Shown in pieces: positions 17,634 through 28,488 of a stretch of DNA of 64,000 bases. The notes beneath the pieces are model-generated. The model made no database searches and had not been told where the DNA came from. It saw nothing but the letters and a program-made list of their open reading frames with translations. Source of the DNA: Marinospirillum sp. (lineage in GTDB: Bacteria; Pseudomonadota; Gammaproteobacteria; Pseudomonadales; Halomonadaceae); assembly GCF_014859565.1 (NCBI RefSeq), contig NZ_JACUUA010000004.1, forward strand, positions 1 to 64,000, read 5' to 3'. Each line of letters opens with the position of its first letter. Within the stretch, counting starts at the first letter, position 1. The translations under genes and the position numbers were made by a program.

Positions 17634-17929
17634 AAGCCTTGTTAAGCCGTTCATCCGGTGATGACTGGGTGCTCAACGGTTGCGTTGATTATGATCTGGC
17701 CGAGGCGCTGGTTACCACTCTTGATTTGCAACAGGGCAGCCCCAGTCGCATTAATCTGCAGGATGCAAGGGGTGGTGCAGCCCTGCTGCTGGTGTTGTTG
17801 TCCTGGCACCGTAACGCCCGCCAGCTGGGTGTCAGCCTCCAATTTATCAATCCCTCACAAGAGCTGATGCGTGTTGCTGAGCTGAGTGGGCTGGATTTGT
17901 TATTGCCTTTTGTGCCTTCTGCCCACTGA
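17630..17929 (+). CDS. mlaB: STAS-domain protein MlaB
   Basis: A 99-residue cytoplasmic STAS protein that stabilises MlaF in the complex. It starts with GTG 17630, overlapping mlaC. STAS features include the beta-alpha unit ending in RINLQDARGGAALLLVLLSWHR. The sequence is divergent, as is usual for MlaB, and the position between mlaC and ibaG is the main support. Confidence 0.88.
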   Translation: MKALLSRSSGDDWVLNGCVDYDLAEALVTTLDLQQGSPSRINLQDARGGAALLLVLLSWHRNARQLGVSLQFINPSQELMRVAELSGLDLLLPFVPSAH

Positions 17930-17939
17930 CTTGTCGAGC

Positions 17940-17968
17940 TGCACATGTAACTGATTTTCGGTTATCAT
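17940..17968 (+). promoter_or_regulatory. Candidate sigma-70 promoter for ibaG-murA
   Basis: TGCACA (17940-17945), a 17-bp spacer and TATCAT (17963-17968) lie in the 104-bp gap after mlaB, where the Mla operon might otherwise read through. It may give ibaG-murA-hisG-hisD an independent start. Pattern evidence only. Confidence 0.4.
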
Positions 17969-18033
17969 GCCTGCCAGTAAAATTTCATACTAAAACCCCA
18001 ATCCCGGTCGGGAGTGTCTGTCGAGGAGTTGTC

Positions 18034-18294
18034 ATGCAAGCTCAAGCCCTGAAAGAACTGCTGGAAAGCCGTTTACCTGAATGTGAATTCCTGGTTAAAG
18101 GTGAGGACGGGCGACACTTCGAAGTCATCGCCATTGGTGAGGTTTTTGCCACCCTGCCATCGCCGGTCAAAAAGCAGCAGCTGGTGTTCTCCAATCTGAG
18201 TGAAGAATTTGCCAGTGACAAGCTGCACGCCATGGCATTAAAAACCTACACCCCGGAACAGTGGGCAAAAGTTAAAGACTTGCAGGTTTTTTAA
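18034..18294 (+). CDS. ibaG: BolA-family protein IbaG
   Basis: An 86-residue BolA/IbaG protein. The core GEDGRHFEVIAIGEVFATLPSPVKKQQLVF carries the BolA fold, and the C-terminal HAMALKTYTPEQW contains the conserved histidine used with monothiol glutaredoxins to bind a [2Fe-2S] cluster. The position between mlaB and murA is the standard one for IbaG (YrbA). GAGGAG precedes the ATG. Confidence 0.93.
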   Translation: MQAQALKELLESRLPECEFLVKGEDGRHFEVIAIGEVFATLPSPVKKQQLVFSNLSEEFASDKLHAMALKTYTPEQWAKVKDLQVF

Positions 18295-19569
<1,275 letters not shown>

Positions 19570-19596
19570 ACCTGAAAGAATAATCGAGAGAGATTC

Positions 19597-20250
19597 ATGC
19601 CACAGAGTTTAACCCTGGCCCTTTCCAAGGGGCGTATTCTGGACGATACCCTGCCGCTGCTGGCTGATGCAGGCATCGTGCCTGCTGAAGATATCAGTAA
19701 AAGCCGCAAGCTGATTTTTGATACCAATCTGCCGGGAGTGCGACTGCTGGTGATTCGTGCCACCGATGTGCCCACCTATGTTGCACTGGGTGCAGCGGAT
19801 ATGGGTGTATCCGGCAAGGATGTACTGATGGAGCATGGTGGTGAAGGCATGTATGAGCCGCTGGATCTGCGTATTGCCGAGTGTCGCCTGATGACAGCAG
19901 CCATCAAGGGTGTACCCAAACCAGAAGGTCGTCGCCGTGTGGCCACCAAATTTATTAATCTGGCCAAACGCTGGTATGCCGAACAGGGCATTCAGGTGGA
20001 TCTGATCAAACTCTATGGTGGCATGGAACTGGCGCCGATCATGGGTCTGGCCGATGAAATTGTGGATATCGTGGATACCGGCAACACCCTGCGCGCCAAT
20101 GGTCTGGAACCCCGTGAGTTCATTGCTGACATTTCATCGCGTCTGGTGGTGAATCAGGCTTCCATGAAAATGAAATACCAACAGATCCAGCCGCTGCTGG
20201 AGCGCCTCAAGGCAGCCGTTGAAGCTCGATCCGCGCAACCTGCTGAATGA
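19597..20250 (+). CDS. hisG: ATP phosphoribosyltransferase, short form HisG
   Basis: A 217-residue HisG_S that joins ATP and PRPP in the first step of histidine synthesis. It contains the periplasmic-binding-like catalytic domain ([50 protein letters not shown]) but not the C-terminal allosteric domain of the roughly 300-residue long form. Short HisG needs the paralogue HisZ, which is not encoded in this window. It is followed closely by hisD. Confidence 0.96.
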   Translation: MPQSLTLALSKGRILDDTLPLLADAGIVPAEDISKSRKLIFDTNLPGVRLLVIRATDVPTYVALGAADMGVSGKDVLMEHGGEGMYEPLDLRIAECRLMTAAIKGVPKPEGRRRVATKFINLAKRWYAEQGIQVDLIKLYGGMELAPIMGLADEIVDIVDTGNTLRANGLEPREFIADISSRLVVNQASMKMKYQQIQPLLERLKAAVEARSAQPAE

Positions 20251-20286
20251 ATTCATTGCAGAATTCCAACTTTTAAGGTGATTAGC

Positions 20287-21597
20287 ATGAGTCTTCCCGT
20301 TGAGATCCGGCAGCTGAATGCATCGGCTGCAGACTTTAATACTACACTGGATGCCTTGCTGGCCTGGGAAGGTGTTTCCAGCCTACAGGTGCAGCAGAGT
20401 GTTGATCAAATCATTGCCCGTGTGCGTCAGGAAGGGGACAAAGCACTGGTTGAGCTCACCCAGCAGTTTGATCGTCATACCGCCACTGATATTAAACAAC
20501 TGGAAGTCTCTGCTGCCGAGTTGGAAGCTGCTTACAATGGCCTGCCAGCTGCGCGGCGGGATGCATTAAAAGCAGCAGCGGAACGCGTTACCGCCTACCA
20601 CGAAAAACAGAAACAAGGTTCCTGGGAATACACCGAAGCCGATGGCACCCTGCTGGGGCAGCAAGTCATGCCGCTGGATCGGGTGGGTGTGTATGTACCT
20701 GGCGGCAAGGCAGCCTATCCTTCATCAGTGTTGATGAATGCCCTGCCTGCCAAGGTGGCAGGGGTTAAAGAAATTATCATGGTGGCTCCTGCACCGGGTG
20801 GTGAACTCAACCCGCTGGTGCTAGGTGCCGCCTGGTTGTGTGGTGTCACCCGTGTGTTTGCCCTGGGTGGTGCTCAGGCCGTGGCAGCACTGGCCTATGG
20901 CACAGAAACCGTGCCACCGGTTGATAAAATTGTCGGCCCCGGCAATATTTATGTGGCAACCGCCAAACGTGCGGTATTTGGCAAGGTGGGTATCGACATG
21001 ATTGCCGGCCCATCTGAAATACTGGTGGTCTGTGATGGCAAAACCGATCCTGACTGGATTGCCATGGATCTGTTTTCTCAGGCTGAACATGATGAAGATG
21101 CCCAGTCGATCCTGATCAGCTGGGATGCCCGTTGGCTGGAACAAGTGCAGAAAAGTATCAACCGCCTGCTGCCCACCATGGAGCGCGCCGAAATCATTCG
21201 TACCTCGCTGCAAAACCGGGGTGCATTAATTCAGGTGGATAACCAACAGCAGGCACTGGAGCTGATCAACCGTATTGCCCCGGAGCATCTGGAGCTATCG
21301 GTAGACGATCCCAAAGCCTGGTTGCCACAAATTCGCCATGCCGGTGCCATTTTTATGGGACGTTACACCGCAGAAGCCGTGGGTGACTACTGTGCTGGCC
21401 CCAACCACGTATTGCCAACCTCCGGCACGGCACGTTTCTCATCACCGCTGGGCGTTTATGATTTCCAAAAACGCTCATCCCTGATCTTCTGCTCCGCAGA
21501 AGGAGCCAGCACACTGGGACGCATTGCCGGTGAACTGGCCGATGGTGAATCCCTGACCGCACACGCCCGCTCTGCGCGTTACCGGGTCAGGGATTAA
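20287..21597 (+). CDS. hisD: Histidinol dehydrogenase HisD
   Basis: A 436-residue zinc enzyme for the last two oxidations of histidine synthesis. Recognisable blocks are [40 protein letters not shown], the [10 protein letters not shown] zinc-site region and the C-terminal [17 protein letters not shown] 20287 has AAGGTG 6 bp upstream; the GTG at 20278 is rejected. In Pseudomonas hisC follows hisD; here the next gene is algW on the other strand. Confidence 0.96.
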   Translation: MSLPVEIRQLNASAADFNTTLDALLAWEGVSSLQVQQSVDQIIARVRQEGDKALVELTQQFDRHTATDIKQLEVSAAELEAAYNGLPAARRDALKAAAERVTAYHEKQKQGSWEYTEADGTLLGQQVMPLDRVGVYVPGGKAAYPSSVLMNALPAKVAGVKEIIMVAPAPGGELNPLVLGAAWLCGVTRVFALGGAQAVAALAYGTETVPPVDKIVGPGNIYVATAKRAVFGKVGIDMIAGPSEILVVCDGKTDPDWIAMDLFSQAEHDEDAQSILISWDARWLEQVQKSINRLLPTMERAEIIRTSLQNRGALIQVDNQQQALELINRIAPEHLELSVDDPKAWLPQIRHAGAIFMGRYTAEAVGDYCAGPNHVLPTSGTARFSSPLGVYDFQKRSSLIFCSAEGASTLGRIAGELADGESLTAHARSARYRVRD

Positions 21598-21608
21598 ACC
21601 TGACCGAA

Positions 21609-22772
21609 TCAGTTGCGACGTGGAGCTTGGGGGCGCTGTCCGATGGTGGCATCTACACTGCGGCGTTCCCCATCTCGCACCAGTTCAACTTTTACCTTGG
21701 TTTCGGGTCGCAATCCGGCAATGTAGTTAATGGCCTCGCGGGCGTTGTCCACACGTCTGCCATTGATGGTTTCAATCACATCACCCGGTAATAAGCCGGC
21801 AGTATGCGCCGGGCCGTTACGCAGCAGTCCTGCCACCAGTACCCCGCGATTTGCTTCCAGTTTAAGTGACTGAGCCAGTGCCGGGGTCATTTCCTGAACT
21901 TCTATCCCCATCCAGCCGCGCACAACAAAACCTTGATTGATCAGATCCAGCATGATTTGTTTGGACAGGTTGGAAGGTATGGCAAATCCGATACCCTGAG
22001 AGCCACCGGAGCGGCTGAAAATGGCGGTGTTAATACCCAGCAGCTGGCCGTAGGGGTTAATCAGTGCGCCACCGGAGTTACCGGGGTTGATGGCTGCATC
22101 GGTCTGGATAAAGTCTTCATAGGTGTTGATACCCAGGCTGTTGCGCCCCAGTGCACTGACAATACCCTGGGTGACAGTTTGACCAACACCAAAGGGGTTG
22201 CCAATCGCCAGTACCACGTCACCCACTTCCAGGGTGTCGGAGGAAGCCAGGGCAATCACCGGCAGGTTGTCCAGTTCAATTTTTAATACCGCCAGATCAG
22301 AATCGGGATCACTGCCAATGGTGCGGGCAAAGGTTTCACGTCCATCCCTGAGTGCCACACGGATTTCATCGGCACCATTTACCACATGGTGGTTGGTCAG
22401 GATATAACCTTCTGCACTGACAATAACACCGGAGCCAAGGCTGGATTGCATGCGTTGTTGACGTGGTTGCCCGCCCTGCCCAAAAAAGTGCCGGAAAAAA
22501 GGGTCATTCATAAAGGGGTGAGCTTCCTGCTCAACCACCTTGGTGGTATAGATGTTCACTACTGCTGGCGCTGCCATGCGCACCGCTGAGGCATAGGATA
22601 CGGGGCCATCCTGGCGTGGCACCAGCAGTGGTTCAGTGGCACGAATTTCAGCACGGGCATTGTTACTGCTGGACTGCATACCCGTGAGTCCGGGGAAAAT
22701 TTGCAGCAGCAAGACAGCCAGCAGCAGTCCACTGATAAGCGGCCAGATCAACTGCGGTCTGAGGAAGCGCAT
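21609..22772 (-). CDS. algW: Periplasmic serine protease AlgW/DegS
   Basis: A 387-residue HtrA-family protease with an N-terminal membrane anchor (about residues 9-28), a trypsin-like domain and one C-terminal PDZ domain. The catalytic triad motifs are TNHHVV (His), DSDLAVLK (Asp) and GNSGGAL (Ser). One PDZ plus an uncleaved anchor marks it as DegS/AlgW, the site-1 protease that senses misfolded porins and cleaves the anti-sigma factor MucA/RseA. It stands alone, converging on hisD with an 11-bp gap. Confidence 0.92.
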   Translation of the reverse strand: MRFLRPQLIWPLISGLLLAVLLLQIFPGLTGMQSSSNNARAEIRATEPLLVPRQDGPVSYASAVRMAAPAVVNIYTTKVVEQEAHPFMNDPFFRHFFGQGGQPRQQRMQSSLGSGVIVSAEGYILTNHHVVNGADEIRVALRDGRETFARTIGSDPDSDLAVLKIELDNLPVIALASSDTLEVGDVVLAIGNPFGVGQTVTQGIVSALGRNSLGINTYEDFIQTDAAINPGNSGGALINPYGQLLGINTAIFSRSGGSQGIGFAIPSNLSKQIMLDLINQGFVVRGWMGIEVQEMTPALAQSLKLEANRGVLVAGLLRNGPAHTAGLLPGDVIETINGRRVDNAREAINYIAGLRPETKVKVELVRDGERRSVDATIGQRPQAPRRN

Positions 22773-22834
22773 GGTTTTAGTCTACTCCGCCAGGGCTAAT
22801 GCTATTATTTTACAATAAGTCAGCCCGTTGTTGA

Positions 22835-23293
22835 TTAGTTGCGGGGTGGTTCAAAAACTTCGGGTTTTAAACCATAGTCTTCTGACAGGGTGCCACGCGA
22901 AAGATCGGAAGCATAATCGCGTGGTGGCTCAAAAGCCTGATCCACTTCGGACTCCGGTAGTGTATGCACACTGGCAGGATTATCCTTGTTGCTACTCAGG
23001 CGTTTGATAACACTATCATCACTGCACAGGTTGGTAGCATCTTTTTCGAGCTGGGACTCCATATCCCGCAGTTGTTTACTCATGGAGGCCAGGTTGTCAG
23101 CAGTGCGAGAGAAGTGGTCGTTCAGGCTTTCGCGCAACTGGTTCAGCTCCAGTTCCTTTTCAGTTAACTGTTGGCGAATACGGATGCTCTGCGAAACGCT
23201 GGCATTCATCAGATGATAGGCCAGAGCGCCTAGTCCTGCTCCAATCAGAAAAGCAGTTATCACATAAACCCATTGAATGTCGGCAAAAGTCAC
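22835..23293 (-). CDS. zapG: ZapG-like inner-membrane protein (YhcB, DUF1043)
   Basis: A 152-residue protein with one N-terminal transmembrane helix (about residues 9-29), then a coiled-coil region (QLTEKELELNQLRESLNDHFSRTADNLASM) and a disordered acidic tail ending FEPPRN. This is the YhcB/ZapG family, linked to cell division and envelope synthesis in Escherichia coli. It starts with GTG 23293, preceded by GAGGAG 6 bp away. It is divergent from zapE, and the adjacency of zapG and zapE is conserved in related bacteria. Confidence 0.85.
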   Translation of the reverse strand: MTFADIQWVYVITAFLIGAGLGALAYHLMNASVSQSIRIRQQLTEKELELNQLRESLNDHFSRTADNLASMSKQLRDMESQLEKDATNLCSDDSVIKRLSSNKDNPASVHTLPESEVDQAFEPPRDYASDLSRGTLSEDYGLKPEVFEPPRN

Positions 23294-23419
23294 AAGCAGC
23301 TCCTCAGAATAGTGCAGGCATAAAAGCGCCTTGCAGTTTTAACTGACATTATATCGGGCAGTGGCAAGCTGAGGTCAAGCCTTGAGGCGGGGCTGATCTT
23401 GTACATTGGTCGCACAGGC

Positions 23420-23448
23420 TTGGGGTGATGCGGTCGCTGGCGTATAAT
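23420..23448 (+). promoter_or_regulatory. Sigma-70 promoter for zapE
   Basis: TTGGGG (23420-23425), a 17-bp spacer and a perfect TATAAT (23443-23448), about 47 bp upstream of the zapE start. Confidence 0.65.
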
Positions 23449-23494
23449 CCGCCAATTTCCTTACCTGCCAAACGGCAAAATCAAAAGGGTATCA

Positions 23495-24586
23495 ATGATG
23501 ACTCCGATGGAGCGTTATCTGCAGGATCTGCAGCGGGATGATTTTAAATCTGATCCGGCACAGAAAATGGCCGTGGAGCACCTGCAAAGATTGCATGATG
23601 ATCTAGTTCGCAGCAAGCCCACCAATGGTGGTTTTTTGTCGCGCTTGACCAGTAAAAAAACGATCAAGCCAGTTAAGGGTTTGTATTTCTGGGGTGGCGT
23701 GGGTCGTGGCAAAACCTATCTGGTGGACACTTTTTTTGAATGCCTGCCGTTTGAACAAAAGTTGCGCACTCACTTTCACCGTTTTATGCAGCGAGTGCAT
23801 GCGGATTTAAAAAAATATGATGGTCAGGCCAATCCACTGAAGCTGGTTGCACGGCAGTTGGCTACTGAAATCCGAGTATTGTGCCTTGATGAGTTTTTTG
23901 TCAAAGACATCACTGATGCCATGATTCTCGGTAATCTGATGGAAGCCTTGTTTGATGAGGGCGTGGTGCTGGTGACCACCTCCAACATCGTACCTGATGG
24001 TCTTTATAAGGATGGTTTGCAGCGTGCTCGGTTTTTACCGGCGATTGATCTGCTGAAGCAATACACCGAGGTGGTGAATGTGGACAGTGGGGTGGACTAT
24101 CGTCTGCGCACCCTGACCCAGGCAGAAATTTACCATTCACCGCTGGATGATCAGGCCGATGCCAGCCTGAACCGAAGTTACGAGGCGATGGTGATGGTTG
24201 AGAGTGAGCGAGATGTGTCCATTGATATCAACAGTCGTCCGATTCTCGCACGACGTTGTCACGATCAAGTGGCCTGGTTTGATTTTTCGGCACTTTGTGA
24301 TGGTCCGCGCAGCCAGTATGACTATATCGAACTGTCAAAAATTTTTCATACGGTATTGATTTCGAATGTGCCACAACTGGGTCGAGAAAAGGATGATCAG
24401 ACGCGGCGTTTTATCAACCTGATTGATGAGTTTTATGATCGTAATGTGAAGGTGATCATTTCCGCTGAAGCGCCCATAGATCAAATGTACACCGGTGGAA
24501 ATCTGGCATTTGAAATTGATCGCACCAAAAGCCGCTTGCTGGAAATGCAATCCCATGAGTATCTTGGGCGTGAACATAAACCCTGA
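23495..24586 (+). CDS. zapE: Cell division ATPase ZapE (AFG1-like)
   Basis: A 363-residue P-loop ATPase of the AFG1/ZapE family, which acts at the Z ring under low-oxygen or high-temperature conditions in Escherichia coli. It has Walker A GGVGRGKTYL, the FHRFMQRVH block, Walker B VLCLDEFFVKDITDAM and sensor-type TSNIVPDGLYKDGLQRARFLP. Two ATGs (23495, 23498) follow AAGGG; either could start. It is transcribed alone from a good promoter. Confidence 0.93.
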   Translation: MMTPMERYLQDLQRDDFKSDPAQKMAVEHLQRLHDDLVRSKPTNGGFLSRLTSKKTIKPVKGLYFWGGVGRGKTYLVDTFFECLPFEQKLRTHFHRFMQRVHADLKKYDGQANPLKLVARQLATEIRVLCLDEFFVKDITDAMILGNLMEALFDEGVVLVTTSNIVPDGLYKDGLQRARFLPAIDLLKQYTEVVNVDSGVDYRLRTLTQAEIYHSPLDDQADASLNRSYEAMVMVESERDVSIDINSRPILARRCHDQVAWFDFSALCDGPRSQYDYIELSKIFHTVLISNVPQLGREKDDQTRRFINLIDEFYDRNVKVIISAEAPIDQMYTGGNLAFEIDRTKSRLLEMQSHEYLGREHKP

Positions 24587-24589
24587 TGC

Positions 24590-24618
24590 TGGACATGCCT
24601 TTTGTGTTGGTGTAGAAT
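24590..24618 (+). promoter_or_regulatory. Strong sigma-70 promoter for rplM-rpsI
   Basis: TGGACA (24590-24595), a 17-bp spacer and TAGAAT (24613-24618), followed by GC-rich sequence near the expected start, as in stringently controlled ribosomal promoters. The -35 box overlaps the zone just after the zapE stop codon. Confidence 0.75.
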
Positions 24619-24728
24619 CCGCGCTCCTCAATCGGTCTGCCGTTTGAGTGCAACTCTTGTCGGGCTGGTTTATTGCTGGGCTGACAACCAATAAAAATAG
24701 GTAATGATCAGTGCGATCTGGTGTGTTA

Positions 24729-24754
24729 AGGACACGTCAAGTCGTGAAGGTCCT
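24729..24754 (+). promoter_or_regulatory. Leader hairpin upstream of rplM (candidate L13 autoregulatory site)
   Basis: AGGAC (24729-24733) pairs with GTCCT (24750-24754) and ACG with CGT further in, leaving a GAAG bulge on the 3' side and a 6-nt loop. The hairpin sits in a roughly 150-nt leader, close to the rplM Shine-Dalgarno. L13 represses its own operon in other bacteria; this being that site is inference. Confidence 0.4.
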
Positions 24755-24773
24755 ACTGAGGTAGAGCGTTCTA

Positions 24774-25205
24774 ATGAAAACGACAGTATCTGCAAAGCCA
24801 GAAAGCGTAAAGCGCGACTGGTTCGTGGTTGACGCCACAGATAAAACTCTGGGTCGACTGGCGACTGAGCTGGCTCGTCGCCTGCGCGGCAAGCACAAGC
24901 CTGAATACACTCCGCATGTTGATACCGGTGACTACCTGGTTATCATCAATGCTGAGAAAGTACGTGTCACTGGCAACAAGTCCAAGGACAAGATGTATTA
25001 TCGTCACACCGGTTTCCCCGGTGGTATCAAACAAATGTCTTTCGAGAAGCTGATTGATCATGCTCCTGAGCGCGTTATTCAGGGTGCAGTGAAAGGTATG
25101 CTGCCCAAGGGTCCCCTGGGTCGTGCCATGCTGGCTAAACTGAAGATTTACGCCGGTGCGGAACATCCGCACGCCGCCCAGCAACCACAACCTCTGAATA
25201 TCTAA
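24774..25205 (+). CDS. rplM: 50S ribosomal protein L13
   Basis: A 143-residue L13, a 23S-rRNA-binding protein needed early in 50S assembly. Conserved blocks are [32 protein letters not shown] (read in two parts), [18 protein letters not shown] and [16 protein letters not shown] precedes the ATG. The usual rplM-rpsI operon follows, with 13 bp between the genes. Confidence 0.98.
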   Translation: MKTTVSAKPESVKRDWFVVDATDKTLGRLATELARRLRGKHKPEYTPHVDTGDYLVIINAEKVRVTGNKSKDKMYYRHTGFPGGIKQMSFEKLIDHAPERVIQGAVKGMLPKGPLGRAMLAKLKIYAGAEHPHAAQQPQPLNI

Positions 25206-25218
25206 CGGAAGGGTCGTC

Positions 25219-25611
25219 ATGTCTGCTAATCAAAACTACGGCACCGGCCGTCGCAAAACCTCCACTGCCCGTGTGTTCATGAAGCCCGGTAGTGGCAATA
25301 TCTCTATCAACGGCTCTACGCTGCAGGAATATTTCGGTCGCGAAACTTCTCGCATGATCGTCATGCAGCCGCTGGAACTGACTGACAATGTTACCAAGTT
25401 CGACCTGTACATCACCGTTGCTGGTGGTGGTTCCAGTGGTCAGGCTGGGGCAATTCGTCACGGTATTACTCGTGCACTGATGGATTATGATGAGTCACTG
25501 CGTGGCGAGCTGCGTATTGCCGGTTATGTCACTCGTGATGCACGTATGGTTGAGCGTAAGAAAGTGGGTCTGCGCAAAGCGCGTAAGCGTCCTCAATACT
25601 CCAAGCGTTAA
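25219..25611 (+). CDS. rpsI: 30S ribosomal protein S9
   Basis: A 130-residue S9. It begins [15 protein letters not shown] and ends with the basic tail [11 protein letters not shown], whose final residues reach the P-site tRNA. Family length is typical. It is cotranscribed with rplM and followed by a T-rich terminator. Confidence 0.98.
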   Translation: MSANQNYGTGRRKTSTARVFMKPGSGNISINGSTLQEYFGRETSRMIVMQPLELTDNVTKFDLYITVAGGGSSGQAGAIRHGITRALMDYDESLRGELRIAGYVTRDARMVERKKVGLRKARKRPQYSKR

Positions 25612-25641
25612 TCGCGGGGATTGGCTGCTGCCAACCAAAAG

Positions 25642-25678
25642 AAACGCCTGGCCGCTGGTGGTTGGGCGTTTTTTTTTA
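25642..25678 (+). terminator. Rho-independent terminator after rpsI
   Basis: AAACGCC (25642-25648) pairs with GGCGTTT (25665-25671), leading into a nine-T run (25669-25677). An alternative longer pairing of CCAACC with GGTTGG exists just upstream. Confidence 0.85.
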
Positions 25679-25731
25679 CTCAAAAAAGGCTTTATACCAC
25701 TAATTCATTATCTTTAATAAGGTTGCCTTTC

Positions 25732-25760
25732 TTGTGTTAGTTGGCACTTTTTTTTAAGAT
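25732..25760 (+). promoter_or_regulatory. Candidate sigma-70 promoter for petABC
   Basis: TTGTGT (25732-25737), a 17-bp spacer and TAAGAT (25755-25760) in the AT-rich spacer between the rpsI terminator and petA. Pattern evidence only. Confidence 0.45.
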
Positions 25761-25834
25761 TAGGCCTATTTAAAAAATGGTTCGGGTTACCTCTGGTTAC
25801 CTGGCTGAAGTTTTGTCGATGGGGAGAACTTTCA

Positions 25835-26431
25835 ATGAGTAATGATGGCATGAACAAGGGGCGGCGACGCTTCCTCGTTGGTGCGACATCCGTCGTAGGG
25901 GCGGTTGGCGCAGTCGGGGTTGCGGTACCTTTCGTGGCCTCCTGGAATCCCAGTGCCAAAGCGCGTGCAGCAGGTGCACCAGCTCGGGCTGATATTTCAA
26001 GACTGGAACCCGGTCAGCAGATGACAGTGGAATGGCGTGGTAAGCCAGTCTGGATCATTCGCCGTACTCCGGAGATGCTAGGAACACTGACGCAGACTGA
26101 AGACCGTCTGGCTGATCCGAACTCTGATGTACTATCACAGCAGCCTGCTTATGCTAAAAACAGAGAACGTGCCATCAAGCCGGAGTTTGCGGTGGTGATT
26201 GGTATCTGTACGCACCTGGGTTGTTCACCGACTTACCGTCCTGAGGTCGCTCCGGCTGATCTGGGCAGTAACTGGATGGGTGGTTTCTTCTGTCCTTGCC
26301 ACGGTTCACGTTTTGACCTGTCCGGTCGTGTGTTCCGCAGCCAGCCAGCACCAACTAACTTGGAAGTGCCTCCCTACAGTTATATAGATGACAATAATAT
26401 TATCATTGGTGTCGATGAGGAGAACGCCTGA
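25835..26431 (+). CDS. petA: Ubiquinol-cytochrome c reductase Rieske iron-sulfur subunit
   Basis: A 198-residue Rieske protein of the cytochrome bc1 complex. The N-terminus has a twin-arginine-type signal-anchor (KGRRRFLVGATSVVGAVGAV). The [2Fe-2S] ligands lie in CTHLGC and CPCHGS. It takes the first electron from ubiquinol and moves it to cytochrome c1. ATG 25835 has GGGGAG 8 bp upstream. The stop overlaps petB by one base. Confidence 0.97.
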   Translation: MSNDGMNKGRRRFLVGATSVVGAVGAVGVAVPFVASWNPSAKARAAGAPARADISRLEPGQQMTVEWRGKPVWIIRRTPEMLGTLTQTEDRLADPNSDVLSQQPAYAKNRERAIKPEFAVVIGICTHLGCSPTYRPEVAPADLGSNWMGGFFCPCHGSRFDLSGRVFRSQPAPTNLEVPPYSYIDDNNIIIGVDEENA

Positions 26432-27690
26432 TGGGTAACCCGAATCGCGCAAAAGCTGAAAAAGGATTGATGCGGTGGATTGATGACCGCTTTCCTGCAA
26501 CTCAGATGTGGGAAGACCACCTGAGTAAGTATTATGCGCCCAAAAACTTCAATTTCTGGTATTTCTTCGGTTCACTGGCTCTACTGGTTCTGGTCAATCA
26601 GATCCTGACCGGTATCTGGCTGACCATGAGTTACAATCCTTCTGCCGAGGGTGCCTTTGCCTCCATGGAATACATCATGCGTGATGTGGAATATGGCTGG
26701 CTGATACGTTATATGCACTCCACTGGTGCTTCTGCATTTTTTGTGGTGGTCTATCTGCACATGCTGCGCGGCATGATGTATGGCTCCTACCAGAAGCCAC
26801 GTGAGCTGATCTGGATTTTTGGTATGGCTATTTATCTGGCGCTGATGGCTGAAGCTTTCATGGGTTATCTGCTGCCTTGGGGTCAGATGTCCTACTGGGG
26901 TGCTCAGGTTATCATCTCCCTGTTTGGTGCCATTCCTGTAATTGGTCCTGATCTGGCGCAGTGGGTACGTGGTGATTACCTGATCTCTGGTATTACCCTG
27001 AACCGCTTCTTTGCCCTGCACGTTGTGGCTCTGCCGATTGTGATTCTGGCGCTGGTTGTTCTGCACATCCTGGCTCTGCACGAAGTGGGTTCCAACAACC
27101 CTGACGGTGTTGAAATCAAAAAAGATCTGGATGAGAACGGTATACCCAAAGACGGTATTCCCTTCCACCCCTACTACACAGTCAAAGACATAGCTGGTGT
27201 TGCTGTATTTGCCTTTGTATTTGCTCTGGTGGTGTTCTACTTTCCAGAAATGGGTGGTTATTTCATCGAGGCTCCGAACTTTGAGCCAGCTAACCCACTG
27301 AAAACACCGAATCACATCGCTCCGGTTTGGTACTTCACACCCTTCTACGCCATTCTGCGTGCAATTACCTTCTCGCTGTTTGGTCTGGATGCCAAGTTCC
27401 TGGGTGTCGTGTTTATGGGTGCTGCTATTGCCATCCTGTTTGTACTGCCCTGGCTGGATCGCAGTCCTGTTCGCTCCATCCGTTACAAAGGCTGGTACAG
27501 CAAGATTGGTCTGGTGCTCTTCTGCATCAGCTTTGTGGTGCTGGGTGTGCTGGGTGTACTACCCTCAACTCCGGGTCGTACTCTGGTTGCGCAGATCGCC
27601 ACAGCAGTTTATTTCCTCTACTTCATTCTGATGCCCTGGTACACCAGAATTGAAAAATGCAAACCAGTTCCAGAAAGGGTGACCGGCTAA
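26431..27690 (+). CDS. petB: Ubiquinol-cytochrome c reductase cytochrome b subunit
   Basis: A 419-residue polytopic cytochrome b with about eight transmembrane helices and paired histidines for two b hemes (STGASAFFVVVYLHMLRG and RFFALHVVALPI). The Qo-site PEW-type motif lies in the PEMGGYFIEAPNFEPANPLK region, here without the usual PEWY wording that I can read with confidence. The length covers both N- and C-terminal cytochrome b domains in one chain. Overlaps of 1 bp with both petA and petC point to translational coupling. Confidence 0.96.
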   Translation: MGNPNRAKAEKGLMRWIDDRFPATQMWEDHLSKYYAPKNFNFWYFFGSLALLVLVNQILTGIWLTMSYNPSAEGAFASMEYIMRDVEYGWLIRYMHSTGASAFFVVVYLHMLRGMMYGSYQKPRELIWIFGMAIYLALMAEAFMGYLLPWGQMSYWGAQVIISLFGAIPVIGPDLAQWVRGDYLISGITLNRFFALHVVALPIVILALVVLHILALHEVGSNNPDGVEIKKDLDENGIPKDGIPFHPYYTVKDIAGVAVFAFVFALVVFYFPEMGGYFIEAPNFEPANPLKTPNHIAPVWYFTPFYAILRAITFSLFGLDAKFLGVVFMGAAIAILFVLPWLDRSPVRSIRYKGWYSKIGLVLFCISFVVLGVLGVLPSTPGRTLVAQIATAVYFLYFILMPWYTRIEKCKPVPERVTG

Positions 27691-28457
27691 TGAAAAAGCA
27701 ACTATTGGCATTATTGATAGCGCTGGTGCCTGCTCTGACTATGGCTGCTGCACCTGCAGGCAAGTTGGACTCCATGAAACCAGACCTTTATAACTTCGAG
27801 TCACTGCACAATGGTGCTCGTCTGTTTGTGAACTATTGTATGGGTTGTCATACAGCTGAGCACCAGCGTTTTGCACGAACGGCTGAAGATCTAGGCATTC
27901 CTCAGGAAGTCATTGTGGAGAATCTGATTTTCAGTCCTCAGGTTGCCTATAATGATCAGATGCGTATTGCCATGACTCGTGCTGATGCAACCACCTGGTT
28001 CGGTGCACCACCACCTGATCTGAGTCTGATGGCTCGTTTGAGAAGCTCGGATTACATCTACAGCTTTCTGCGCAGCTATTACGTTGATGACAGCAAACCC
28101 TGGGGTGTAAACAACACGGTGTTCCCTGATGTAGGTATGCCGCATGTGCTGGCTGATTTGCAGGGCGTCAACCGTCTGGCCTGTGATCCTAATGCCGTTG
28201 ATGTAAAAACCATGGATCCGCTGAAGGGTGCTGTTGCCAATCCGCGTGATTGTTTCCGTGAAGTGACTCCCGGAAGCCTGTCACCCGCTGAGTTTGACAA
28301 GGCAGTGTATGATCTGACGAACTTTATGGTTTATGTAGCAGAGCCAAGTAAATACCAGGCAAACGCTCTTGCCCCTAAAGTGCTGCTGTTCATCTTTGTA
28401 TTCTTTATCTTTGCGTATCTGCTGAAGAAAGAATACTGGCGTGATATCAAACATTGA
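27690..28457 (+). CDS. petC: Ubiquinol-cytochrome c reductase cytochrome c1 subunit
   Basis: A 255-residue cytochrome c1. It has a signal peptide (KKQLLALLIALVPALTMAAA), one covalent heme site CMGCH, the distal-ligand region around PDVGMPHVLADLQ, and a C-terminal membrane anchor ending KKEYWRDIKH. I choose ATG 27690, which overlaps the petB stop; the frame upstream of it lies inside petB. It passes electrons to soluble cytochrome c. Confidence 0.97.
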   Translation: MKKQLLALLIALVPALTMAAAPAGKLDSMKPDLYNFESLHNGARLFVNYCMGCHTAEHQRFARTAEDLGIPQEVIVENLIFSPQVAYNDQMRIAMTRADATTWFGAPPPDLSLMARLRSSDYIYSFLRSYYVDDSKPWGVNNTVFPDVGMPHVLADLQGVNRLACDPNAVDVKTMDPLKGAVANPRDCFREVTPGSLSPAEFDKAVYDLTNFMVYVAEPSKYQANALAPKVLLFIFVFFIFAYLLKKEYWRDIKH

Positions 28458-28488
28458 GCAGTCAATGTTTAAAATGAAGTAAAAGCAG

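Noticed and set aside
26581..27315. 244-codon minus-strand frame opposite petB
   Set aside because: Antisense to cytochrome b; the Gln/His-rich translation is typical of reverse-strand shadows.
26431..27690. Cytochrome b split or fused with cytochrome c1
   Set aside because: In some bacteria petB and petC are fused; here a stop codon and a new signal peptide at 27690 separate them clearly.
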